Origin: Anaeroplasma bactoclasticum
GTDB lineage: Bacteria; Bacillota_I; Bacilli_A; Acholeplasmatales; Anaeroplasmataceae
Length of the DNA stretch: 64,000 nt
NCBI RefSeq assembly: GCF_003550015.1
Contig: NZ_QXEV01000002.1
Coordinates: 166,247 to 230,246 of the forward strand
Direction: 5' to 3'
Part shown: one piece after another, positions 23,201 through 31,841 of the stretch
How the letters are laid out: each line of letters begins with the position of its first letter
How positions within the stretch are numbered: the stretch's first letter is position 1
The notes under the pieces: model-generated
Databases searched by the model: none
Told to the model about the DNA's origin: nothing
Seen by the model: the letters and a program-made list of their open reading frames with translations, nothing else
Program-made: the position numbers and the translations under genes

Positions 23201-25141
23201 ATGATACTATTTTTAGAGCCTTACTTCGAAAAGAAGCCATGGGCAGGAGATAAATTAAAAAATATATATGATTGCCCTGATTCAACTGGTGAGGCTTGGA
23301 TTGTATCTGGATATAAGAATAAATCATCTAGAGTTAAATCAGGCAAATATAAAGGTGAAACCTTAAGACATTTATGGATGAAGCATCCAGAATTATTTGG
23401 TGATTATACCGATAAGGAATTTCCTTTATTAATTAAAATAATAGATGCAAAAGAAGATTTATCTGTTCAAGTGCATCCAAATGATAATTATGCTTTGGAA
23501 CAGCAAAACTCACTTGGTAAATTTGAATGCTGGTATTTTTTAAATCAAAATGAAGCCAAAACCTGCATTGCAGGTATTGATGCATTAAAAAGAATAGATG
23601 TTAAAAAATACATAGATTCAGGTATTTTACAAGATAAACTGATTAAAAGAAATGTAGAAAATGGTGATCTTGTAGTTATTGAACCTGGTACAGTACATGC
23701 CCTCCAGGCGGGTTCATTTGTACTTGAGGTACAAGAGTCTAGCGATATTACATATCGTTTATATGACTACAATAGAGGCAGAGAATTACATATAGAGGAT
23801 TCCTTAAACGTTATTTGTTATAACGATCAAAGAAATCCAATATATCCATTTCAAAAATCTGAAACCTTTGATTCAAAGTATTTTACACTTAATAAAGTAT
23901 TTGTTGATGGTAATACAACATATCATACAAATTCATTTATTATTGCATATGTTATTGATGGTACAATCATTGTTAATGGTGAAACAGTGAATAAGGGTGA
24001 CACCCTGATTATTTCAAAGGGTGAAAATGAAATTAATTGTTCTGGAATTGGTAGAGCAATAATCATAATTCCTAAGGAAAAGGAGGAAACAAGACCTAAA
24101 ATGAGAAAAGTCGCTTTAATTACAGGAATAGTCACTCAGGATGGTTCTTATTTAGCTGAGTTCTTATTGAATAAGGGCTATGAGGTTCATGGCCTTATTA
24201 ACTCAAAATCTCAACTAAGGACAGACAAGCTAGATGCATTAGTGAATGACCCAAATATTTATAATATAAAGCTTTTCTTCCATATAGGAGATTTAACCGA
24301 TACATCAAGCTTAAATCGACTATTAGAAAAGGTTAGACCAGATGAAATATATAATCTTGCATCTCAGTCTCATGTTGATCTATCCTTTGAATTACCTGAG
24401 TATACAGCTCAAGTTAATTCCTTAGGTACATTACGTCTTTTAGACGCAATTAAACAAAATGATTTAAGAACTAGATTATTTAATGAATCCTCATCTCAAA
24501 TTTTTGGTGAGAATGTAAATAGCGATGGTTATCAGGATGAAACAACTCCAGTTTCCCCTGAAAACCCATATGCAACTTCTAAAGCATATGCACATTTTAT
24601 TGTTCAGAATTACAGAAGAAATTACGGTATCTATGCTGTAAATGGAATTCTATTTAATCATACATCCCCTAGAGAGGATGAAGATTTTGTATGTAAAAAG
24701 GTAACTACCTTTGTAGGGCAATACGCTATGGGTAATGGCGGGAAGCTTTATGTTGGTAATTTGGAATCTGAAAGAGACTGGGGATACGCACCAGATTATG
24801 TTGAGGGTATGTGGTTATCCTTACAGCAAATGAATCCAGATGATTATGTATTTGCAACTGGTAAAACACATAGTGTTAAGGAATTAATTGAATTGTCCTT
24901 CATGCAAATAGGTATAAGAATTACTTGGGTTGGAGAAGGATTAAATGTAAAAGGTATCAATGAGGTTACTGGTGATGTAATTGTTGAAGTTGACCCAACC
25001 ATTTATAGATTCTCAGATACTTCTTATTTAAAGGGTAATCCAGCTAAGGCAATGAATAAGCTTGGTTGGATACCAAAGAAGCAATTTAGCGATTTAGTTA
25101 AATTAATGGTTAAACATGAATTTCAAGTATTAAAGCGCTAA
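23201..25141 (+). CDS. Fusion: class I mannose-6-phosphate isomerase (ManA) - GDP-mannose 4,6-dehydratase (Gmd)
   Basis: Residues 1-300 are a ManA-type phosphomannose isomerase: KPWAGDKL at the start, QVHPND near 89 (zinc ligands) and EPGTVHALQAG near 161. Residues 301-646 are a Gmd-type short-chain dehydrogenase, with TGIVTQDGSYLAEF near 307, YATSK near 457 (catalytic Tyr and Lys), FNHTSPRE and RDWGYAPDYVEGMW. The fused enzyme would cover the first and a later step of GDP-deoxyhexose synthesis. The second Gly of the usual GITGQDG motif is Thr. A ribosome-binding-site-like AAGGAGG remains before the internal Met 301. No GDP-4-keto-6-deoxymannose reductase or epimerase is obvious nearby. Confidence 0.87.
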   Translation: MILFLEPYFEKKPWAGDKLKNIYDCPDSTGEAWIVSGYKNKSSRVKSGKYKGETLRHLWMKHPELFGDYTDKEFPLLIKIIDAKEDLSVQVHPNDNYALEQQNSLGKFECWYFLNQNEAKTCIAGIDALKRIDVKKYIDSGILQDKLIKRNVENGDLVVIEPGTVHALQAGSFVLEVQESSDITYRLYDYNRGRELHIEDSLNVICYNDQRNPIYPFQKSETFDSKYFTLNKVFVDGNTTYHTNSFIIAYVIDGTIIVNGETVNKGDTLIISKGENEINCSGIGRAIIIIPKEKEETRPKMRKVALITGIVTQDGSYLAEFLLNKGYEVHGLINSKSQLRTDKLDALVNDPNIYNIKLFFHIGDLTDTSSLNRLLEKVRPDEIYNLASQSHVDLSFELPEYTAQVNSLGTLRLLDAIKQNDLRTRLFNESSSQIFGENVNSDGYQDETTPVSPENPYATSKAYAHFIVQNYRRNYGIYAVNGILFNHTSPREDEDFVCKKVTTFVGQYAMGNGGKLYVGNLESERDWGYAPDYVEGMWLSLQQMNPDDYVFATGKTHSVKELIELSFMQIGIRITWVGEGLNVKGINEVTGDVIVEVDPTIYRFSDTSYLKGNPAKAMNKLGWIPKKQFSDLVKLMVKHEFQVLKR

Positions 25142-25176
25142 AACGATTTATCTCAATTAAGGGGTGATGAGAAAGA

Positions 25177-26487
25177 ATGGAAATTACAATAATCGGATTT
25201 GTTTCGGTGTTGATAATATTTTATGCATTCTTAAAACAGAAAAAAGAAATATTGTTATATGCTGCAGTATTCTTTTGTGGCTTTACAGGAGCAAGTGTTG
25301 TAAATATTTCTTCAATATCGATTCAACCTTCATATTTATTTTTCTTTTTGTATTTCATAGTTATAATTTATCAAGCACTAGTTTCAACAAAAAAGAAAAA
25401 AATTGAATTTCCAAAGTTTTTTACAATATTTTTAATATATTGTATATTAACGTTGGGAATGTGTTTAATTTTACAAAATCAAGAAATTATAATATTAAAT
25501 CAAAAAGATCAATATGCAAATCTAAAATTTTCAGTTTCGAATATTATTCATGTAGGATATTTAGGAATTTGCTATTTATTCTATACACTATTGATTAATA
25601 AAAGAACACGACTAAATTTAAGAGGTAGCTTATATAAGGCCTATAGACTTGGAGTAATTGCTATTATTTTGATTTGTTTATATCAAATATTAGCCTTTCA
25701 GTTTAATCTACCTTTTGATATTATTTTTAGACAAAGCACACATGGAAATGTACAAGGAAGTAGATTATATGGACCATGCGGTGAAGCTTCTATGTTAAGT
25801 TACTATTTAGCACCATCATTATTTTTAATGTTGTTAAATATTAAGAAATATAAGAAAGATATGATATGGATAGCTTTAGGCATACTAATTGGTGTATTAT
25901 GTTATTCATCCACATTCTTTGTTGGATTAGTATTATCATTAATTCCTCTACTTGTTAAATTCTTGCTTCATATAAAGGAAAAAAAGTCAACTGGTTATTT
26001 AATAGCAGTAGTTGTTGTTTTAATTGGAACTGTAATTGCAATTGCTATAGAGTGGGATTATATTGAAAAAGCAATATTTAAATTCTTTGATACAATAGGT
26101 GCTAAAAATCTATCAGGTTCCATTAGAACTGAGGCATTCCAACGTATGGCAATCATTGGATTTGAATATCCGTTTGGTGTTGGCTTTGGATCATCAAGAA
26201 GTAAAGATTTATTATCAACATGGTTATGTAATATAGGTATCGTTGGTGTTATAATCTTTGTAATTGTGATGATTAATTATTTAAATGTATGTTTAAAGCA
26301 AAATAAGACATATGAATGTATCCCATTCATTCTATGTGTTATTCTTGCTATGATATCTGTACCAGAACCGTATAATTTATTTATATGGGTATTAATGTTC
26401 TTTGGAATATATGGTACAAAAGGAAATAATATTACATCTAGGGATGATATATTAGAAAAACAAATATATCAGCTTTGGTGGTTTTAA
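25177..26487 (+). CDS. wzy: O-antigen ligase/polymerase-like membrane protein (Wzy candidate 1)
   Basis: A 436-residue membrane protein with about ten to twelve helices and a larger loop around residues 300-345, containing GSIRTEAFQRMAIIG and PFGVGFGSS. This fits the Wzy/O-antigen ligase superfamily, which polymerises undecaprenyl-linked repeat units outside the membrane. It is not a close paralogue of the three tandem polymerase-like genes downstream. GGGGTGA lies nine bases before the ATG. Sequence alone does not separate polymerase from ligase. Confidence 0.75.
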   Translation: MEITIIGFVSVLIIFYAFLKQKKEILLYAAVFFCGFTGASVVNISSISIQPSYLFFFLYFIVIIYQALVSTKKKKIEFPKFFTIFLIYCILTLGMCLILQNQEIIILNQKDQYANLKFSVSNIIHVGYLGICYLFYTLLINKRTRLNLRGSLYKAYRLGVIAIILICLYQILAFQFNLPFDIIFRQSTHGNVQGSRLYGPCGEASMLSYYLAPSLFLMLLNIKKYKKDMIWIALGILIGVLCYSSTFFVGLVLSLIPLLVKFLLHIKEKKSTGYLIAVVVVLIGTVIAIAIEWDYIEKAIFKFFDTIGAKNLSGSIRTEAFQRMAIIGFEYPFGVGFGSSRSKDLLSTWLCNIGIVGVIIFVIVMINYLNVCLKQNKTYECIPFILCVILAMISVPEPYNLFIWVLMFFGIYGTKGNNITSRDDILEKQIYQLWWF

Positions 26488-26509
26488 TAAAGAAAGGAAA
26501 ATATTAGGT

Positions 26510-27814
26510 ATGGAAAATATGGAAAGAGAACCAGAAGGACTAAGTGTTATTGAACTTATCAAAGTAATGATAGGTTATAATAAAAAAAGTAAAATTCGTC
26601 TTTTATGTGTATTTGCCGGAGTTGCATTAGTGTGTCTTCTTGCAATTTTACTATTTTATAATAAATCCCATGAGGTTTATACAACACAATTTAATTATCT
26701 TGTTGAAACATTTGATGGTAATACATATTATGATGGAACAAAGTTTATATATTTAGATTTAATATCTGAAGAATCATTAACTCAAATCAAAGAAGGTAAT
26801 AATGATTTTTCAAATATTAATGTAAATGGGATTTTAGCAGAAAATGATATTACAATTGAAAGAAATACAAATGAATCCATTTATGCATTTACATTAACTG
26901 TTAAAAAGAAGTATTTTAATTCAGTTAATCAAGCAAAAGAGTTTGTAAAAGCAATTGCAGAAATTCCTGTAAATACTACAAATGAAATGCTTGCTAAAAT
27001 TGATTATACAAATGCTTTATATAGTTATATAAATTATGACAAGTCCTATGAAGATAAGATTGATGATTTAATCACTCAAGCTAATTTAATTAATAATTTC
27101 TACACAAATATTATTGGTAAGTATGGAGATAGATTATTAGATGCTAATTTTAATAACAGTACAATTTCTAGCATGCAAAAAAAGGCTGCAAAAGAAATTG
27201 AAAATTTAAATTTGACAGCTCTTAGTGAAGAATTAGCTACACATACTTATGTGTATGATTATGAAACTACTCTTCCATTGCTTATCATTAAAAAGGAAGA
27301 TGCCAAAAACCAATTAGATGTTGTTGAAAATAAGATTACAGCTGTTAAAGCAGAGATTGACCGTCAGTTAACTGCATCTGGTGATGCATCAGCAACGGTT
27401 GAAGGATTAAATACAACATTGGCTTCATTATTAGTTCAAAAGGAAGATTTAGTATCTAGTATCCAAAGATATCAAGATAAAATTGATTATGGTGAGACTA
27501 CAGATACAACATCTTTCGATAATAAATTATTAAATTCTTATAATACATTAGATTCATTAACAAAAGAGATTATTATTTTACATAAATCTATATTAACAAC
27601 AAATCAAAAGGTATATTATGATTCCAATAATGTTGTAACAAAAACTGGCGGAGTTTCCATAGTAATTACAATTGGTTTATCTTTGGCTTTAGGTTTAGGA
27701 GTTGCAATGATTACTAATCTTGTAATGGATCTTTCTAATTATAAAAAAGTGGTGATATCAAAAAATGATTTCTCTAAAAAAAATGATAAGGAAGAAGAAA
27801 ACAAGGAAGCTTAA
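26510..27814 (+). CDS. Wzz-like chain-length / polysaccharide co-polymerase protein
   Basis: A 434-residue protein with a membrane segment near residues 32-52, a long extracytoplasmic region with coiled-coil character (about 150-370), a second membrane segment near 385-405 and a charged cytoplasmic tail (KNDKEEENKEA). Two membrane helices flanking a helical domain is the layout of Wzz-type co-polymerases that set chain length. No Walker-type tyrosine kinase follows. Sequence motifs are weak, so the call rests on topology and position between polymerase genes. Confidence 0.62.
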   Translation: MENMEREPEGLSVIELIKVMIGYNKKSKIRLLCVFAGVALVCLLAILLFYNKSHEVYTTQFNYLVETFDGNTYYDGTKFIYLDLISEESLTQIKEGNNDFSNINVNGILAENDITIERNTNESIYAFTLTVKKKYFNSVNQAKEFVKAIAEIPVNTTNEMLAKIDYTNALYSYINYDKSYEDKIDDLITQANLINNFYTNIIGKYGDRLLDANFNNSTISSMQKKAAKEIENLNLTALSEELATHTYVYDYETTLPLLIIKKEDAKNQLDVVENKITAVKAEIDRQLTASGDASATVEGLNTTLASLLVQKEDLVSSIQRYQDKIDYGETTDTTSFDNKLLNSYNTLDSLTKEIIILHKSILTTNQKVYYDSNNVVTKTGGVSIVITIGLSLALGLGVAMITNLVMDLSNYKKVVISKNDFSKKNDKEEENKEA

Positions 27815-27820
27815 AAAATT

Positions 27821-27854
27821 GGAGAATATCTTTTTAGGTATTCTCTTTCATTTT
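27821..27854 (+). terminator. Intrinsic terminator
   Basis: GAGAATATC / GGTATTCTC hairpin followed by TTTCATTTT, immediately before the ribosome binding site of the next gene. Confidence 0.65.
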
Positions 27855-27864
27855 GAGGATGGTT

Positions 27865-30270
27865 ATGGAAAAGTGCTTGGATTTTAAAAAGAAAATTAAA
27901 TATTTTATGGAATCCATTTACTTTGGAGTTCTAATATCAACAATTACATTAGTGATATTTATGTTTGATATACCTATAGTAGGATATTTATCATTCACAA
28001 TAATTGGATTACTAATGCTTATATTTGATGCTGATTTTAGAAATATTATTCCATTATTGTTTTTGTATTTTGGATGTTGGAATTATAATCAAATTACAAT
28101 TCCATCCATAGAATTCTATATTTTATTAAGCTTATTAATTATTGATGGCTTACTTTTTCTAGTTCGATTTATAACTAGGTTTAAAAAATATATTTCAAAT
28201 CTAAAAAGAGATTATTTATTCTATTCTCTTATAGTCATATTAGCAGCAATGTTTATAAGTTTAATCAATACCCCAAATATGACTATGTCTATGACCGGTA
28301 TTGGTTACCAAGCTACAATTACTCTTGCCTATTTTGCAGTTAGAGTAACAGTACCTAAGACAGAAGATGCTAAAAAGACAATAATTGAATCGATTATAAT
28401 TACTGGAATAATGATTTCACTTGAAGCTTCTTATTTATTATTCTATAGGCTTCAGAGTGGAATGGATATTTCAACAATTATAAATTGGAAAAAATTAAGT
28501 TTTGGTTGGGCACATTCCAATCATTATACAGCAATATTAAATCTTGGAATATTACTTTCTATGTATTATTTCATAAAATATTCCAAGATTAAAAATAGAA
28601 TATTTGCAATACTTGCAATTCTATTCTTTATGGGAATCAATATTATCACAGTATGCCGAGCAGGATATATTGCTTTAATCCCTACAGTATTATTATCATT
28701 ACTAGTATATTTTCTATATAATAAGAGATTTAAACATAATAGAATAAAGAAGGATTTATATTATTTAATTCCATTTGTACTACTTGCAATCGTTGGAGTA
28801 TTTATATTATATAAAACAGGGCTAATTCAAGAATTTACTAGTCATATGAAAGAAATGGGATTTGATGGAAACCATAGAGATGATGTATTTAAAACGTCAT
28901 GGGATCAGTTTTTAGTACATCCAATAATTGGTTCAGGAGTATATACTGCAAAATATTATATCCCAGCAGGTTATGGTTTTTGGAATTATCATAATTATAT
29001 TCTTCAAATGCTTGGAACATGTGGTATTATTGGATTAATTTCTTTTTTAATTTATTTGTTTTTTTCCATTAAAAGAACATGCAGCAAAGATTTATATTCT
29101 GCATTCGTAGGAATTATAATTCTATATTTTTTAATCCATGGATTAATGGATACATTATATTTTAATCATCTAATAATGACTTTAATTTGTGTTTTACAAG
29201 CAGTACAGGTATCAAAGAGGGAAGAAGGTAATCAAGAGATGGAAAAGTTAATCATTAATGGTAAATTCTTAACTCAAAGAGTTACCGGAGTTCAAAGAGT
29301 TGCATATGAAATGCTAAAGGAATTAGATAAAGATATCAAAGAGGGCATGGTAATAATTGCATGTCCTAAAAACACTGAAAAAATTCCTGAATATAAAAAT
29401 ATTAAGGTCGTTAAAGTAGGTAAGCTTAAAGGAAATCTTTGGGAACAAATATCCTTCCCTAGATTTGTTAAAAAAGAAAAAGGAGTTGCATTAAGCTTAT
29501 GCAACTCAGCTCCTTTAAGAAATACAGGTTATATTACAATTCATGATGCTAAAGTAAAAAGACATCCAGAATATTATTCAAAGAAATTTGTTCTTTGGTA
29601 TAATTTCATGTTCAAAAGAATATTAAAAAGATCTATTCATATATTTACTAATTCCATATTTTCCAGAGATGAAATTAGTGAATGCTATAAAATAGATAAG
29701 AATAAATTTACTATAGGATATTTAGGTTGGCAGCATTATAATTCTCTTTCTTATGATGAAAATACATTATCTAAATATAATTTAGAAAAGAATAAGTATT
29801 TCTTTGCGATGGGATCTATGGATCCTACAAAGAATTTTAAATGGATTGCAGAAAATGCAAAGAATAATCCAAATTATACATTCGCGATTGCAGGCTCCAT
29901 TAATAATTCTGTATTCTCAGATAAGATGGGATTTGATTGCCCAAGTAATGTAAAGCTATTAGGCTTTGTTTCCGATAGTGAGGCAAAGACTTTAATGAGA
30001 GACTCTATTGCATTTCTATTCCCATCTCACTATGAGGGCTTTGGTATTCCACCATTAGAAGCTATGGCTTCAGGCGCAAAGAAAATTATTACTTCAGATA
30101 TTCCTATTATGCATGAATTATTTGAAGGATATGTAACATTTATAGATCCTTTAAAATATGATTATGATTTTAATACTTTAAATGTAGAAGAAAAAGATTT
30201 TACTTCCGTATTAAATAAATTCTCATGGAAGGCTACAGAAGAAGCCTTCTATAATGAAATATTTAAATAA
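27865..30270 (+). CDS. Fusion: Wzy-like polymerase - glycosyltransferase family 4
   Basis: Residues 1-455 form a polytopic Wzy/O-antigen ligase-like domain, paralogous to the next two genes (shared IYFGVL start, HSNHYTAILN, WNYHNYILQMLGTCG near the end). Residues 459-801 are a GT-B glycosyltransferase, with FLTQRVTGVQRVAYEML, GSMDPTKNFKWIAE and PSHYEGFGIPPLEAMASG as the donor-binding block. Met 459 (29239) has AGAAGG ten bases upstream, as if two genes had merged. ATG 27865 is chosen over TTG 27853 because of GAGG spacing and alignment with the paralogues. The protein would put polymerisation and transfer on opposite faces of one membrane protein. Confidence 0.8.
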   Translation: MEKCLDFKKKIKYFMESIYFGVLISTITLVIFMFDIPIVGYLSFTIIGLLMLIFDADFRNIIPLLFLYFGCWNYNQITIPSIEFYILLSLLIIDGLLFLVRFITRFKKYISNLKRDYLFYSLIVILAAMFISLINTPNMTMSMTGIGYQATITLAYFAVRVTVPKTEDAKKTIIESIIITGIMISLEASYLLFYRLQSGMDISTIINWKKLSFGWAHSNHYTAILNLGILLSMYYFIKYSKIKNRIFAILAILFFMGINIITVCRAGYIALIPTVLLSLLVYFLYNKRFKHNRIKKDLYYLIPFVLLAIVGVFILYKTGLIQEFTSHMKEMGFDGNHRDDVFKTSWDQFLVHPIIGSGVYTAKYYIPAGYGFWNYHNYILQMLGTCGIIGLISFLIYLFFSIKRTCSKDLYSAFVGIIILYFLIHGLMDTLYFNHLIMTLICVLQAVQVSKREEGNQEMEKLIINGKFLTQRVTGVQRVAYEMLKELDKDIKEGMVIIACPKNTEKIPEYKNIKVVKVGKLKGNLWEQISFPRFVKKEKGVALSLCNSAPLRNTGYITIHDAKVKRHPEYYSKKFVLWYNFMFKRILKRSIHIFTNSIFSRDEISECYKIDKNKFTIGYLGWQHYNSLSYDENTLSKYNLEKNKYFFAMGSMDPTKNFKWIAENAKNNPNYTFAIAGSINNSVFSDKMGFDCPSNVKLLGFVSDSEAKTLMRDSIAFLFPSHYEGFGIPPLEAMASGAKKIITSDIPIMHELFEGYVTFIDPLKYDYDFNTLNVEEKDFTSVLNKFSWKATEEAFYNEIFK

Positions 30271-30280
30271 TAATACAATG

Positions 30281-30319
30281 TAGCCCAAGTTCATTTCATT
30301 TGACTTGGGCTATTTTTTT
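30281..30319 (+). terminator. Intrinsic terminator
   Basis: TAGCCCAAGT / ACTTGGGCTA long hairpin followed by seven T. Confidence 0.92.
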
Positions 30320-30333
30320 ATATGGTGTATAAT
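30305..30333 (+). promoter_or_regulatory. Promoter overlapping the preceding terminator
   Basis: TTGGGC (30305-30310) within the terminator 3' arm, 17 bases, TATAAT (30328-30333). The next gene starts 35 bases later. Confidence 0.6.
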
Positions 30334-30367
30334 AAATTAAATAGATATAAATATTATGGTGATGACA

Positions 30368-31771
30368 ATGAAAGAAAAATGGGAATGTGTAAAGAAAAAG
30401 ATGCAATACTTTACTAAAACTATATATTTTATCTTATTGTTAAATGGATTAACAATTCTTTCCTATTTTTTAAATATGTCTGCAATTGGATATTTATCAT
30501 TTTCCATAGTAGTATTATTACTATTTTTATTTGATTGTGATTTTAGAGCATTTATTCCATTAATGTTTTTGTGGTTTGGTTGCTTCCAAACACAAAGTTG
30601 GCAAGTGCCATCTATTGAATTTATTATAATGATTATATTTTATTCTATTGCATTAATATTATTCATATATAGATTCATAAGAAATCATAAGCTATACATA
30701 TCAAGAATAAAGAAGGATTATATATTATTATCTATAATTCTTATATTTATATCTATGCTATTAAGCTTAATTAATTCTCCTGATTTAGGATTATCAGGTC
30801 TTGGACTTTCTCATTATTTTATGATATTTTGTTCTTATTTCTTAGTAAGAATTACTGTAGATAATAAAGAAGAAGCTAGGGATTATATTGTAAAATCCAT
30901 TATAATTACTGCATTAATGATATCTATTCAAGCAGGATATATGATACTTAAAAGATTTATAGAAAGTATTGAATATGGAAATGAGTTTAGAGTAGCTATA
31001 AGCCTAGGATGGATTAATTCAAATCAATATGCAGCAATATTAAATATTGCAAGCATATTATCCATATATTATTTTTCTACCCATAGAGAATCTATTCTTA
31101 AAAGAATATTCTCTATGGTATCCATATTGGTTTTCTTTTCCATTAATTTAGTAGTTGCTTCCCGTGGTGGGTGGACTTCATATGTAACTACAATGGTAAT
31201 TGGAATAATCGTATATTTTGTTTATAACTTAAAAGTTAAAAAACAAAATATATTAAAGGATTTCCTATACATAGCTCCATTAATATTATTTGGTGCAGGA
31301 ATAATGATATATTTAGGTATTAATGGATATTTAAGTGATATTGTATCTAGAATGACATCTTATGGTTTTTCATGGAATGCTAGAGATGTATTATTTGAAA
31401 AAGCAATAGAACGATTTAAAATTCACCCAATACTGGGCGATGGTGTATATACAACAAATTATTATTTCCCTAAATTATGGAATTATCATAATTACATATT
31501 CCAAATGCTTGGAACCTGTGGTTCCCTTGGATTAATATTCTTTATGTTTTATTTATATACATCTATAAGAAGAAGCATGCACTTCAAATTCTATTCTGTA
31601 TTTAATTTAATTATTATTTTATATTTCTTAATTCATGGATTCTTTGATACTATTTATTTTCATCATGCAATAATGCCTATAATACTTGTATTACAGGCAG
31701 TTGAACATGAAAACAATATAAATTTATTTGAAATACAATATAGTAATATACTAATTAGAAGAGAAGCTTAG
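30368..31771 (+). CDS. Wzy-like polymerase paralogue 2
   Basis: A 467-residue polytopic membrane protein, clearly paralogous to the N-terminal half of the preceding fusion and to the next gene: conserved KEKWE start, LSLINSPDLGLSGLG, NSNQYAAILNIA, SRGGWTSY and WNYHNYIFQMLGTCGSLG. The pattern of some eleven helices with a late extracytoplasmic loop fits the O-antigen ligase/polymerase superfamily. ATG 30368 gives a proper GGTGA ribosome binding site; ATG 30356 does not. It has its own promoter and terminator. Confidence 0.78.
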   Translation: MKEKWECVKKKMQYFTKTIYFILLLNGLTILSYFLNMSAIGYLSFSIVVLLLFLFDCDFRAFIPLMFLWFGCFQTQSWQVPSIEFIIMIIFYSIALILFIYRFIRNHKLYISRIKKDYILLSIILIFISMLLSLINSPDLGLSGLGLSHYFMIFCSYFLVRITVDNKEEARDYIVKSIIITALMISIQAGYMILKRFIESIEYGNEFRVAISLGWINSNQYAAILNIASILSIYYFSTHRESILKRIFSMVSILVFFSINLVVASRGGWTSYVTTMVIGIIVYFVYNLKVKKQNILKDFLYIAPLILFGAGIMIYLGINGYLSDIVSRMTSYGFSWNARDVLFEKAIERFKIHPILGDGVYTTNYYFPKLWNYHNYIFQMLGTCGSLGLIFFMFYLYTSIRRSMHFKFYSVFNLIIILYFLIHGFFDTIYFHHAIMPIILVLQAVEHENNINLFEIQYSNILIRREA

Positions 31772-31783
31772 GCTTCTTTTTTA
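31762..31783 (+). terminator. Intrinsic terminator
   Basis: AGAAGC-TTAG-GCTTCT followed by TTTTT; the loop contains the stop codon of the gene. Confidence 0.75.
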
Positions 31784-31788
31784 ATTTT

Positions 31789-31817
31789 TTGTATTTCACA
31801 AAAAAATAGTGTATAAT
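31789..31817 (+). promoter_or_regulatory. Promoter of the third tandem polymerase-like gene
   Basis: TTGTAT (31789-31794), 17 bases, TATAAT (31812-31817), directly after the terminator T-tract. Confidence 0.65.
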
Positions 31818-31841
31818 GGGATTGTTTTGAGAGTGGATAAT

